NCBI GenBank assembly: GCA_902506565.1 | Contig: LR732703.1 | Coordinates: forward strand, 1,074,525-1,138,524 | Length of the DNA stretch: 64,000 nt | Reading direction: 5' to 3' | DNA from: Burkholderiales bacterium 8X | GTDB lineage: Bacteria; Pseudomonadota; Gammaproteobacteria; Burkholderiales; Burkholderiaceae_C | Part shown: positions 17,782 to 25,943 of the stretch, piece by piece | Position numbering within the stretch: position 1 is the first letter of the stretch | How the letters are laid out: each line of letters opens with the position of its first letter | The notes under the pieces: generated by a model | What the model was told of the DNA's origin: nothing | The model's database searches: none | What the model saw: the letters and a program-made list of their open reading frames with translations, nothing else | Position numbers and translations under genes: made by a program

Positions 17782-18564
17782 ATGCAGCCGGAAGACCAAG
17801 GCGCTGCTTTCGCCGAAAGCACGCGAAGCGTCGAAGACGCGAATTCGTTCAGGTTCTGGGTGGCCGGGCCTTTGCAGGTGCTCATGCCGCATCGAGGCCT
17901 GCTGTGCGGACAGTCGATCGCGCATTCCGGTGGCTTTGCAGCCATCCAGAAATGGAGCTTCGACGTACCGTCGGGCTACGAGCGGGCCGTGGTCTGCGAA
18001 GGCGGCAATATCCGCAGCCCGCTCTTCACGCGAATGATGAAGCGTGGACAGGCCCAGTTCTTCGACATCTCCCGCCACGCCGGCTCGGTCGATGCCGCTT
18101 GGGAGCGCGTCTTCAGGGAGGCCGGATGGCAGAACGTGCTCTGTCTCGGGCGGCTGCGCGGACCCGAAGCGCACGCAACCCTGACCTGGGCCGTGTTCTA
18201 CGACCTGGCGCGGTCGGTCGACGCCGTCGACTTCGTACGCCACGAGCTGCTCATGCAGCAGCTGGACGAAGCGCTCACGCGATTGCATGGCGCTCGGCGG
18301 AGCGGCGGCAAGACGGTCGCCGGCGACGAGATCGATTTCCGGATGACTTCGGCACAACACGAACTGGTGTCGCTGCTCGCCAACGGTTTGACCAATAAGG
18401 AAATTGGCAGGGTCCTCGGAAAAAGCGGCGAAACCATCAAGCGTCAGATTTCAACGCTAATGCGGAAAACCAAAGTTCGCAATAGAACCGAGTTGGCATG
18501 CCTGGCTTTGACCCTGCTCACGACCAATATGGATTTCACCAAGTCAATACCCCCGAATGGGTGA
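17782..18564 (+). CDS. LuxR-family transcriptional regulator
   Basis: A 260-residue regulator. The last 65 or so residues form a LuxR/FixJ helix-turn-helix (LANGLTNKEIGRVLGKSGETIKRQ as the core). The first 190 residues form a sensing domain not recognised as an autoinducer domain or a response-regulator receiver: there is no phosphoacceptor pattern. ATG at 17782 has GGAG thirteen bases upstream; a GTG at 17698 would add 28 unlikely residues. A dyad lies in the promoter region. It is followed after 74 bp by a methyltransferase gene in the same direction, and diverges from the TAXI protein. The N-terminal domain's ligand cannot be inferred. Confidence 0.85.
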   Translation: MQPEDQGAAFAESTRSVEDANSFRFWVAGPLQVLMPHRGLLCGQSIAHSGGFAAIQKWSFDVPSGYERAVVCEGGNIRSPLFTRMMKRGQAQFFDISRHAGSVDAAWERVFREAGWQNVLCLGRLRGPEAHATLTWAVFYDLARSVDAVDFVRHELLMQQLDEALTRLHGARRSGGKTVAGDEIDFRMTSAQHELVSLLANGLTNKEIGRVLGKSGETIKRQISTLMRKTKVRNRTELACLALTLLTTNMDFTKSIPPNG

Positions 18565-18638
18565 TCGCGCAGTCGCGCTCGCCGCGGCCTAATGCGCAGC
18601 CTTGAAAACAACGCAGCCGAAAAGGCGAAGGGGATGGA

Positions 18639-19730
18639 TTGATCACGATCGACGACAGCCGCGAACTCGACACCCATCGGCGCCAGGATGCCATGGGCCA
18701 CGTCCTGGCTTCGTTGCGGGATGCACCGCGGCGGGCCCGGATGTTCCGGGAAGCATTGGAGGCCGTGGCCGGTACCCGGCGGTATCTGCATTGGAGCCAG
18801 GGAACCGGGCAGAGCGAGCCGTACGTGCTCGATTCCGACGATCCGGTCGACTTGCTCTACCAGCTGGGGCTTTGCCAATCGGGCCGCTTCATGATGCGCA
18901 TCAACCAGCATGCGAGCCGCCTGTTCCTCACCGATGGCGTCTGGGTGCCCAAGCCCTCCCGGGTTTTCCCGTTCTGCGACGAAAGCGCGTCATTGATCGA
19001 CTTCGCCCACGAGTCCGGCTGGGCTCGCCAGGCCGATTGCATCCTGGATGTCGGAAGCGGCTGCGGCCATACGGCCCTGGCGTTCGATCGACCTCGCCAG
19101 TTCCTGCTCGACATCAATCCAAGGGCGCTGGCCTATGCCGAAATCAATCGCCTGCTGAACGAACTCGACCCGCAGCGCTACCTGGTTCGCCTGAACGACA
19201 TCCGCAGCGGCCTGGTGCTGCCTGCGTTCGAGAGCAGGCCGAACAGCGTGCTGCTGCTGGCCAACCTGCCTTTCGCACCCTGTCCGGCGCGCGGGCTGAT
19301 GCCGCTCGATTCAGACGGCGGGCCTTCGGGCATCGACCTGCAGGTGGCAGCCCTTCGAGCCTTGAAGACCTTCTCGCGTCAACTGCCGTCGGGCACCCGG
19401 GTGCGGGCCATCCTGCTCGGGCTGTCGCCAGGAAATGCCGCGACGGGCAGCTGGCTCCTGGAGCAGGCAGCCGGGCTGTTGCTGGGCCCTGAACGAGTCG
19501 AATGGCATCGCTGCAACGATCAGTTGCTGCGTATCGACGGACGCCGCGGCCTTCCGAACCCGTCGCCGGTGGACAAGGCGCTCCTGGCGATCGCCGGCTG
19601 CACGCTCGAGAACCCCGATCGGGCGCAACGCAGGCGGGTCGCAGGCGCCTACGAGCGCCTGGCCGCGGCGCACCTCAAGAAAGGCCACACCGACCTGACC
19701 TACGGCTTCCTGAAGCTGCGGGTGGCCTGA
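18639..19730 (+). CDS. Class I SAM-dependent methyltransferase, HemK/PrmC-like
   Basis: A 363-residue protein with a helical N-terminal domain and a Rossmann methyltransferase domain. Motif I is ILDVGSGCGHT (135-145), the acidic motif II residue is D158 (LLDINPRA), and motif IV reads NLPF (209-212) where PrmC and N6-adenine enzymes have NPPY/NPPF. The asparagine is kept but the first proline is lost, so the substrate is uncertain. The only in-frame start near the gene's beginning is a TTG at 18639 with GAAGGGG ahead; the ATG at 18693 would give 345 residues. It follows the LuxR-type gene and is probably in the same transcription unit, which suggests a regulated, non-housekeeping role. It is not the housekeeping prmC, which normally adjoins prfA. 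Confidence 0.75.
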   Translation: MITIDDSRELDTHRRQDAMGHVLASLRDAPRRARMFREALEAVAGTRRYLHWSQGTGQSEPYVLDSDDPVDLLYQLGLCQSGRFMMRINQHASRLFLTDGVWVPKPSRVFPFCDESASLIDFAHESGWARQADCILDVGSGCGHTALAFDRPRQFLLDINPRALAYAEINRLLNELDPQRYLVRLNDIRSGLVLPAFESRPNSVLLLANLPFAPCPARGLMPLDSDGGPSGIDLQVAALRALKTFSRQLPSGTRVRAILLGLSPGNAATGSWLLEQAAGLLLGPERVEWHRCNDQLLRIDGRRGLPNPSPVDKALLAIAGCTLENPDRAQRRRVAGAYERLAAAHLKKGHTDLTYGFLKLRVA

Positions 19731-19790
19731 TTCAGCGCCCTTCGTCCTGAGCTGTGCGGCCGGCTGCCATGCCCGGGCAGCGCGGCGGTC

Positions 19791-20837
19791 TCAGACCTTG
19801 CCGAGATCGCCCACGCACGGATAGAACGCAGCGTCGAGCCTGACCGACTGCGCAGCCTGCACCGCTCGGAGGGTGGCCCGTGCAACCACCTCCGCGGCCA
19901 TGGTGCAGAGCACGATCATGTCGGGGGATTTCCGAGTGGCCGGCACCGCGCCGGTCGCCAATGCGAACAAGGTGTCGCCGTCGCTCATGGTGTGGACCGG
20001 GTTGATGGCGCGCGCAAGGCCGTCGTGCGCCACGGTGGCCAGGCGATTGGCCTGTGCCTTGGTCAGGGTGGCGTCGGTTGCGATCACGCCGATCGTGGTG
20101 TTGGATGCCGCCAGGATCGGCTTGGGCAGCTCGCCCCGCAGCAGGGCGCGGCGGGTGTCCAGCAGAGCCCGGCCATCCTCGGTGCGAGCGCCGGCGACCA
20201 CCCGCCCGGTCCCGGGATCGAGCACGTCGCCCAAGGCATTGCATGCGATCAGCGCGCCCATCCTGAAGCCGTCGACCTCGATCGACGCCGTTCCGATGCC
20301 GCCCTTCATCGCGCGGTGTACGCCGAAGAGCTTGCCGACCAGGGCACCGCTGCCGGCACCGACATTGCCTTCCGCCGGCGCCAGGCGGCTGGCCGCCTGG
20401 CAGGCGGCATAGCCGGCCGCTGCGTCCGGACGAATGCGTGCGTCGCCGAGCGGCAGGTCGAAGAGCACGGCGGCAGGGACGATCGGCAGCGTGCCGTAGC
20501 GGACGTCAAGGCCGACGCCCTGCTCCTCGAGCCAGCGCACGGCGCCATCGGCTGCAGCCAGGCCCCAGGCGCTGCCGCCGGCGAGCACGATGCCATGCAC
20601 CTGCTGCACGAAGTTGCCGGAGGCGAGCAGATCGGTCTCGCGGGTGCCGGGTCCGCCGCCGCGAACATCCACGCCGGCCACCGCACCGCCCTGAGCCAGG
20701 ATCACGGTGCAGCCGGTCGGCCGGCGCGAGTCGCTGAAATGACCGACCTCGATGCCGTCGACATCGGTGATGGCACCGGCGGACGGTTCGGGTACGGCGT
20801 CGGAGAAATCGGAAGGCGCAATCGAGTCGGAGGGCAT
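19791..20837 (-). CDS. P1-family peptidase (DmpA/L-aminopeptidase D-esterase type)
   Basis: A 348-residue Ntn-type autoprocessing hydrolase of the DmpA family, which releases N-terminal L- or beta-amino acids from peptides and amides. The family pattern is present: TDVDGIEVGHFSD near the N-terminus, GGGPGTRETDLL, GIVLAGGSAWGL, and the self-cleavage region SNTTIGVIATDATL, whose Ser/Thr becomes the nucleophile. ATG at 20837 is chosen because it follows the end of the upstream cation transporter gene; an ATG at 20876 would overlap that gene by 32 bases and add 13 residues. No signal peptide is seen, so it is probably cytoplasmic. Confidence 0.88.
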   Translation of the reverse strand: MPSDSIAPSDFSDAVPEPSAGAITDVDGIEVGHFSDSRRPTGCTVILAQGGAVAGVDVRGGGPGTRETDLLASGNFVQQVHGIVLAGGSAWGLAAADGAVRWLEEQGVGLDVRYGTLPIVPAAVLFDLPLGDARIRPDAAAGYAACQAASRLAPAEGNVGAGSGALVGKLFGVHRAMKGGIGTASIEVDGFRMGALIACNALGDVLDPGTGRVVAGARTEDGRALLDTRRALLRGELPKPILAASNTTIGVIATDATLTKAQANRLATVAHDGLARAINPVHTMSDGDTLFALATGAVPATRKSPDMIVLCTMAAEVVARATLRAVQAAQSVRLDAAFYPCVGDLGKV

Positions 20838-20844
20838 CCGCGAA

Positions 20845-21504
20845 TTATCGGATCGGTGGCGCGACCGGCTCGTCATCTGGCTTGAGTTCGGCGCGGGCCT
20901 GCTTCAGCACCGACCAGCCGCCGCTCATCGCGAGCCATGCCATGACGGCAGCCACCGCCAGGTCGGGCCAGGCGGTGCCGGTGCCGAACACGCCGAGCGC
21001 CGCGACCATCACCGCCACGTTGCCGATCGCGTCGTTGCGGGAGCAGAGCCACACGCTGCGCATGTTGGCGTCGCCTTCGCGGAAGGCGTAGAGCATGACG
21101 GCCACCAACACGTTGACCGCCAGCGCCAACGCGCCGATCACGCCCATGGTGAGCGCCTCCGGCGGCACGCCCTGCAGCATCGACCAGATCGTCCGCCCGG
21201 CGACGAAGAAGCCGAAGAGCAGCATGCTCGCGCCCTTGACGAGCGCCGCCTTGGCGCGCACCGAGAGCGCCATCGACAGCACCGCCAGGCTCACCCCATA
21301 GTTGGCCGCGTCGCCGAAGAAGTCGATCGCATCCGCCAGCAACGAGACCGAGCCGGAACGAAAGCCGGCGCCGAGCTCGACCGCGAACATCGCCGCGTTC
21401 AGGACCAGCGCGATCCACAGGATGCGGCGATAACGCGGCGTATCGGCGGCCGAAAGATGATCGTGGTCGTGCGAATGATGGTCGTGCGAGCAGTGGGCTG
21501 ACAT
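20845..21504 (-). CDS. Cation diffusion facilitator family metal efflux protein
   Basis: A 219-residue inner-membrane protein with a histidine/aspartate-rich N-terminus (HSHDHDH) and about six hydrophobic helices. Metal-site residues are in LADAIDFFGDAANYG and CSRNDAIGNVAVM. It lacks the cytoplasmic C-terminal dimer domain of classic CDF proteins and so is a short variant. It exports a divalent metal, probably zinc, cadmium, lead or cobalt, in exchange for protons. It diverges from a MerR-type regulator over 54 bp that hold a long-spacer promoter, the standard layout of a metal-induced efflux gene. It may be co-transcribed with the downstream peptidase gene. Confidence 0.85.
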   Translation of the reverse strand: MSAHCSHDHHSHDHDHLSAADTPRYRRILWIALVLNAAMFAVELGAGFRSGSVSLLADAIDFFGDAANYGVSLAVLSMALSVRAKAALVKGASMLLFGFFVAGRTIWSMLQGVPPEALTMGVIGALALAVNVLVAVMLYAFREGDANMRSVWLCSRNDAIGNVAVMVAALGVFGTGTAWPDLAVAAVMAWLAMSGGWSVLKQARAELKPDDEPVAPPIR

Positions 21505-21525
21505 GGTTTCTCCGGTGATGACATC

Positions 21526-21556
21526 ATTTGAAAGCTTGAAGTCACTCCAAGGTCAA
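21526..21556 (-). promoter_or_regulatory. MerR-type promoter and operator of the efflux gene
   Basis: On the minus strand TTGACC (21556-21551) and TCAAAT (21531-21526) are separated by 19 bases, the overlong spacer that MerR regulators untwist when metal binds. The spacer holds an imperfect dyad CTTGAAGT-CA-CTCCAAGG (reading on plus from 21535), as in zinc/cadmium/lead operators. The -10 element is weak, as expected for an activated promoter. Confidence 0.7.
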
Positions 21557-21558
21557 TC

Positions 21559-22035
21559 ATGCCTCCAACAAGCCCGCCCAGAACGCAGGGTTACCGCATC
21601 GGCGAGGCAGCCGAGCGAAGCGGCGTGAGCACCGCCAACATCCGCTACTACGAGAAGGAACGGCTGATGCTGCCGCAAGCCCGCGGCGACAACAGCTATC
21701 GCAGCTACAGCGATGCCGACGTGCATCGGCTGCGCTTCATCCGGCTCTGCCGCGCCATGGACATGTCGCTCGACGAGGTTCGCACGCTGCTCGCGCTCGA
21801 CCTGCGCAGCAAGTCGGATTGCGAGCGCGCCTGCATCACGCTCGATGCGCACCTCGGCCACGTGCGCGAGCGTCTCGCCGAGCTTCGTTCGCTCGAGAAG
21901 GACCTGCTGGCGCTTCGCGACTCGTGCGATGGCAGCGATGCCGAATGCCACATCATCGAAGGACTGCACCAGCGGGCCGATCGCGAGGCACCCGGCGGAG
22001 GGCTGCCGCGCGCGCGCAGCACGCGACACGTCTGA
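21559..22035 (+). CDS. MerR-family metal-responsive regulator (CadR/PbrR type)
   Basis: A 158-residue activator. The winged helix (GYRIGEAAERSGVSTANIRYYEKERL) is followed by a coiled-coil dimer helix and a metal loop. Cysteines C88 and C92 lie before the dimer helix. The pair C123/C130 is seven residues apart, the spacing recalled for C112/C119 of CadR and PbrR, so cadmium or lead (possibly zinc) is the likely inducer. Copper and mercury regulators have different loops. It faces the cation diffusion facilitator gene and should activate that promoter while limiting its own. AAGG lies six bases before the ATG. Confidence 0.9.
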   Translation: MPPTSPPRTQGYRIGEAAERSGVSTANIRYYEKERLMLPQARGDNSYRSYSDADVHRLRFIRLCRAMDMSLDEVRTLLALDLRSKSDCERACITLDAHLGHVRERLAELRSLEKDLLALRDSCDGSDAECHIIEGLHQRADREAPGGGLPRARSTRHV

Positions 22036-22068
22036 ACCGGCGAGCGGCGGCCGGGCCGGTTCAGCAAC

Positions 22069-23145
22069 TCAGATCGATGCGAGGGCCGTGGCCGCCACGG
22101 AGGGCGTGGGGAGCGGCAGCCCGCGCTCCTGCATCACCTCGCGCAGCAACATCGGGTCGTCGGTGATGATGCCGTCCACCTGCCATCCGATCAGCCGGGC
22201 CATCACGGCCCGATCGTTCACGGTCCACGGTACCACCACGAAGCCCAGGGCCTGCGCCTGCGCGACCTGAGCGGCGGTCAGGTCGCCGAAGGCGGGCGAC
22301 CAGACGATGCCCGCCCGGCCAGATCCGAATGCATCGCCCGCGGCAGCCCGAACGAGCGCCGGCGTGCTGCCGAAATCCTCCAGGCGAAGGCCTGCCGTCC
22401 ATCGGCTGTCCTTCAAGGTGCGCGGCGTCGTCAAGTAGGCCCTTCGGAGCTTCGGCGCGAGCTGGCGGGCCAGCGCCAGGCTGCGCCAGTCGAAGCTCTG
22501 GATCGTCACGCGGTCCGCCATCCCGGCCTTGTCGATTTCGGCAAGAAGAGCTCGCACCATCGGCTCCGGCGCGGCCGTCTCGTCCGGCAGGGTCGGGTCG
22601 AGCTTGGTCTCGATGTTGAAGCGCACGCGCGCCGCCGAAGGACCCCTCGCGCGCACCAGCTCGAACAGCGCCGCCAGGGTCGGGATGCGCTCTCCGTCGC
22701 GCCCGACCTGGCGGGGGAACTGCGCGCCGTACCGGGTGGCGGGGTCGATCCGACCCACGTCGAAGCGCTGCAATTGCGCGAGCGTCAGGCTCCGGATCGA
22801 CGGACCCTTGCCCTTCAGGAAGGCGCCGCTCGCGTCGCGGGTGTGATCCGGGTTGAGCGTGGTGTCGTGCGAGATCACCACCACGTCGTCCGCGGTCAGG
22901 CCGACATCGAGTTCGAGCGTGCTGACGCCGATGCGCATGGCGTTGGCGAAGGCGCCGAGCGTGTTCTCCGGCGCCAGCGCGCGGCCGCCCCGGTGGGCCT
23001 GCAGGTCGAAGCTGGCGGAGGCCTTGCGAGCCGGGCTCGCGCAGCCGCCCAGCGTGCCCAGCCCGCCGAGCAGTCCGGCAGAAAGCAGCAACACGCCTCG
23101 CCTCCGCAAACCGTTGAACTGGGCAGGTGTCGATTCAAAGTTCAT
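22069..23145 (-). CDS. Glycerophosphodiester phosphodiesterase lipoprotein
   Basis: A 358-residue GDPD-family enzyme hydrolysing glycerophosphodiesters to glycerol 3-phosphate and an alcohol. The N-terminus is RRRGVLLLSAG followed by a lipobox ending LGGC, so it is predicted to be lipid-anchored after export; the arginines suggest possible Tat use. Catalytic residues lie in AHRGGRALAPENT (H-R and E-N), LELDVGLTADD and the general-acid histidine in ISHD. The TIM-barrel fold continues to WTVNDRAVMARLIGWQVDGIITDDP. It overlaps the upstream DUF1439 gene by ATGA, so the two are translated together. Confidence 0.92.
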   Translation of the reverse strand: MNFESTPAQFNGLRRRGVLLLSAGLLGGLGTLGGCASPARKASASFDLQAHRGGRALAPENTLGAFANAMRIGVSTLELDVGLTADDVVVISHDTTLNPDHTRDASGAFLKGKGPSIRSLTLAQLQRFDVGRIDPATRYGAQFPRQVGRDGERIPTLAALFELVRARGPSAARVRFNIETKLDPTLPDETAAPEPMVRALLAEIDKAGMADRVTIQSFDWRSLALARQLAPKLRRAYLTTPRTLKDSRWTAGLRLEDFGSTPALVRAAAGDAFGSGRAGIVWSPAFGDLTAAQVAQAQALGFVVVPWTVNDRAVMARLIGWQVDGIITDDPMLLREVMQERGLPLPTPSVAATALASI

Positions 23146-23726
23146 TTCAGCTGTACCTTGATGCCGTCCTGTTGCACCGTGATGTCACCGATCTCGTAGA
23201 CCTTGCGGCCCACGGTCAGGTCCTTCGCCTCGAAGGTGTGGAGCGCCTGGTCGCGCAGCAGCTCCTGGGCGACCACGGCGCCGATCTGCTGCAAGCGTTC
23301 GGCATCGCGGCCGCCAAGGCCCTGGACCTCGATGCGGTCGGCACGCGGCTGGTCGAGCCGCAGCGCCCGCGCCGGCACGTCGTAGCGCAGCGCACTGCTG
23401 ACCGAGACCAGGCCCTCGACGCCGGGCGGGCGCAGCAAGGGGCTGGTGATGGTCAAGAGCGCCGTGATGGCGGCGCGATTGTTCGCCGCATCCAGGCCTA
23501 GCTGCGGATCGCGCAAGGTCACCACGAAGAGCTCGGCATAGCGCTGTTGCAGCGGAAAGCGCTTGCCCAGTTCGGCTTGCAGCTCGGCCCGAGTGGCGGT
23601 GTATTCGCTCAGGAATAAATTGAAGCCGGCAAGGGCCGGCATCGGTATCTGGAGCGCCGCCGCGGCTGCGATCGCGTGCAGCATGCGTCGACGCGAGTAC
23701 GGTGGTGGAAGGTGGCGATATCGCAT
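23142..23726 (-). CDS. DUF1439 family envelope protein
   Basis: A 194-residue protein matching the DUF1439 family (YceB-like) by its pattern: an export signal, then FLSEYTATRAELQAELGKRFP, a repeated beta-rich region, and the ending KVYEIGDITVQQDGIKVQL. The N-terminus has SRRRMLHAIAAAAALQIPMPALAG, a signal peptide with a twin-arginine flavour and no lipobox cysteine, unlike E. coli YceB. Family members are lipid-binding-like beta folds of unknown function in the envelope. Coupling by ATGA overlap to the phosphodiesterase lipoprotein suggests a shared role in phospholipid handling, which is inference. Confidence 0.85.
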   Translation of the reverse strand: MRYRHLPPPYSRRRMLHAIAAAAALQIPMPALAGFNLFLSEYTATRAELQAELGKRFPLQQRYAELFVVTLRDPQLGLDAANNRAAITALLTITSPLLRPPGVEGLVSVSSALRYDVPARALRLDQPRADRIEVQGLGGRDAERLQQIGAVVAQELLRDQALHTFEAKDLTVGRKVYEIGDITVQQDGIKVQLK

Positions 23727-23787
23727 GCGCCGAAGCTTGCCACAAGCCGCTTCGAGCGGGCCTGCAGAGCCGACCGGCGCGAAGATT

Positions 23788-24570
23788 TCAGTCGTGCAGC
23801 GACGAAAGGAATTGCTTCAGCTCGGGCGTCTGCGGATCGCCGAAGAGCGATGTCGGCGGTCCCATCTCGTGTACGCGTCCTTGATGCATGAAGATGACGC
23901 GGTCGCTCACCTTGCGCGCAAAACTCATCTCGTGCGTGACCATCAGGAGCGTCATGCCCTCGACCGCGAGCGATTCCACCACCCGCAGCACCTCGCCCAC
24001 CAATTCGGGGTCGAGAGCCGAGGTGATCTCGTCGCACAGCAGCACCGCCGGCTCCATCGCGAGGGCGCGTGCAATCGCGACCCGCTGCTGCTGGCCGCCC
24101 GAGAGCTGCTCGGGCATGGCGTCGAATTTCTCGGCCAGTCCGACCCGTTCGAGGAGTCGTCGGGCCTGGCTCGCGGCCTCGGCGGCGCGGCGCTTCTTGA
24201 CCAGGGTCGGCGCCAGCATCACGTTGCGCCCGACCGTGAGGTGCGGAAACAAATTGAAGCTCTGGAAGATCATGCCGACCCGCTGGCGCAGCTCGCGCAT
24301 CGCCATCGCGCTGTCGTGCAGCAAGGGCTTGCCGTCCACCGACAGCGATCCGTCCTGGAATTCCTCGAGCCCGTTGATGCAGCGCAGCAGCGTGCTCTTG
24401 CCCGAGCCGCTCTTGCCGATGATCGCGATGACTTCGCCGCGCCTGACGTCGAGATCGATGCCCTTGAGCACTTCGTTGCTGCCATAGGACTTGCGCAGCG
24501 CCGTGATGCGGACGATGGGCGCCGCCGAGCCGGTTGTTGGCGGGACGACGGCTTCAGCGGCGAGCGCCAT
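23788..24570 (-). CDS. Polar amino acid ABC transporter ATP-binding protein
   Basis: A 260-residue ABC ATPase of the GlnQ/HisP group. Walker A is GKSGSGKST, the Q-loop FQSFNLFPH, the signature LSGGQQQR, and Walker B LLCDEITSALDPE, with H-loop THEM. ATG at 24570 follows GAGG at a normal distance; an ORF start at 24597 is less likely because it overlaps the permease gene further. The ATG region overlaps the end of the permease gene by 17 bases. It is the last gene of a four-gene importer transcribed on the minus strand (binding protein, permease, permease, ATPase). Confidence 0.95.
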   Translation of the reverse strand: MALAAEAVVPPTTGSAAPIVRITALRKSYGSNEVLKGIDLDVRRGEVIAIIGKSGSGKSTLLRCINGLEEFQDGSLSVDGKPLLHDSAMAMRELRQRVGMIFQSFNLFPHLTVGRNVMLAPTLVKKRRAAEAASQARRLLERVGLAEKFDAMPEQLSGGQQQRVAIARALAMEPAVLLCDEITSALDPELVGEVLRVVESLAVEGMTLLMVTHEMSFARKVSDRVIFMHQGRVHEMGPPTSLFGDPQTPELKQFLSSLHD

Positions 24571-25207
24571 GGATCTTCCTCTCGAGGTTCTTGGCATAAA
24601 GGCTGACCGGATAGCACAGCACGAAGTAGAGGAGCGCCACGCAGCTGAACACCACGAAGGGCTTGAAGGTCGCGTTGCTGATCATGCTGCCGGCCTTGGT
24701 CAGTTCGACGAAGCCGATCACCGAGGCCAACGCGGTGCCCTTGATCACCTGCACCAGGAAGCCGACGGTCGGCGCGAGCGCGATGGCCCGCGCCTGGGGC
24801 AGGATGACGTGGCGCATCTGCTCGCCGAAGCTGAGCGCAAGGCTGCCGGACGCCTCCCACTGGCCCTTGGGAATCGCCGCCACGCAGCCGCGCCAGATCT
24901 CGGTGAGGAAGGCGCTGGTGTAGAGCGTCAAGGCGATCGAGGCCGCCGTCCATGCCGAGACCTCGATGCCGAAAAGGGCGATGCCGAAGTACGCGAGGAA
25001 CAATTGCATCAAGAGCGGCGTGCCCTGGAAGACCTGTACATAGAGCCCGATCAGCCGTTCGGCCGTTCGGCCACCCGACAGGCGGGCGAACAGCAGCAGG
25101 CCGCCCACCAGCCCTCCGCCGACGAAGGCGATCAGCGAGAGCACCACCGTCCAGCGCAGGGCCAGCAGCAGGTTGCGGAGGATGTCCCAGAGGGTGAACT
25201 CGATCAC
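24554..25207 (-). CDS. Polar amino acid ABC transporter permease
   Basis: A 217-residue inner-membrane permease of the HisMQ/GlnP group with about five helices. The cytoplasmic EAA loop that docks the ATPase reads EASGSLALSFGEQMRHVILPQA, and the family stretch FQGTPLLMQLFLAYFG is present. The start is a GTG at 25207. It pairs with the second permease gene upstream to form a heterodimeric channel. Confidence 0.94.
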   Translation of the reverse strand: MIEFTLWDILRNLLLALRWTVVLSLIAFVGGGLVGGLLLFARLSGGRTAERLIGLYVQVFQGTPLLMQLFLAYFGIALFGIEVSAWTAASIALTLYTSAFLTEIWRGCVAAIPKGQWEASGSLALSFGEQMRHVILPQARAIALAPTVGFLVQVIKGTALASVIGFVELTKAGSMISNATFKPFVVFSCVALLYFVLCYPVSLYAKNLERKIHGARR

Positions 25208-25230
25208 CGGAGTCGCCCCGCGACGGTCGC

Positions 25231-25254
25231 AGTCGAAGTCGAAGTCGAAGTCGC
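25231..25254. repeat. Hexanucleotide tandem repeat between permease genes
   Basis: Nearly four copies of AGTCGA lie in the 67-bp gap between the two permease genes. The tract sits in the untranslated spacer ahead of the GTG at 25207. Changes in copy number would alter the spacing between the two genes but not a protein. Confidence 0.85.
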
Positions 25255-25274
25255 AATCGGGCTGGCGGTCGAGG

Positions 25275-25934
25275 TCATCGGAACAACCACCGCGGCCCGA
25301 CCCAGTTCAACAATCGACGCAGGCCCACCGACAGCACGAGATAGATGGCCGTCGCGATGATGAACGCCTCGAAGGCCCGAAAGTTCCGGCTCTGGATCAG
25401 GTTGGCCGCATAGCTCAGTTCCTCGGTCGAGATCTGGCTGCACACCGCGGAACCCAGCATCACGATGATGATCTGGCTCACCATCGCCGGCCAGACCTTC
25501 TTGAGCGCCGGCGGCAGCACCACCCGAACAAAAACCTGCATCTTGTTGAGGGCCAGGCTGACGGCTGCCTCGACCTGCCCCCGCGGCGTCGCCTCGATGC
25601 CGGCGCGGATGATCTCGGTCGCGTAGGCGCCGAGGTTCATCACCATCGCGATCACCGACGCGACCTCCGGCGACAGCTTGAAGCCTGCCGCCGGCAGCCC
25701 GAAGAAGATGAAGAACAGTTGCACGATGAAGGGCGTGTTGCGGATCGACTCGACATACGCGCCGACGATCCAGCGCAGCCACGCCGGACCGCTCGCGCGC
25801 GACCAGGCGCAGGCCACGCCGACCACCATGCCCAGCAGCGTCGCGATCGCGGTCAGGCCGAGCGTCCACGCGACGCCCTTGGCGAGGAGCGGCCACTCGG
25901 CGAGCACCGCGCCGAAGTCGAACTCGATGCCCAT
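25275..25934 (-). CDS. Polar amino acid ABC transporter permease
   Basis: A 219-residue permease of the same group as its neighbour, with about five hydrophobic helices, the conserved IRNTPFIVQLFFIFFGLP stretch, and an EAA loop (EAAVSLALNKMQVFVRVVLPPA). It follows the binding protein gene with a 9-bp gap and so is the second gene of the operon. The two permeases differ enough to be distinct halves of one transporter. Confidence 0.94.
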   Translation of the reverse strand: MGIEFDFGAVLAEWPLLAKGVAWTLGLTAIATLLGMVVGVACAWSRASGPAWLRWIVGAYVESIRNTPFIVQLFFIFFGLPAAGFKLSPEVASVIAMVMNLGAYATEIIRAGIEATPRGQVEAAVSLALNKMQVFVRVVLPPALKKVWPAMVSQIIIVMLGSAVCSQISTEELSYAANLIQSRNFRAFEAFIIATAIYLVLSVGLRRLLNWVGPRWLFR

Positions 25935-25943
25935 CGCTGGCGA

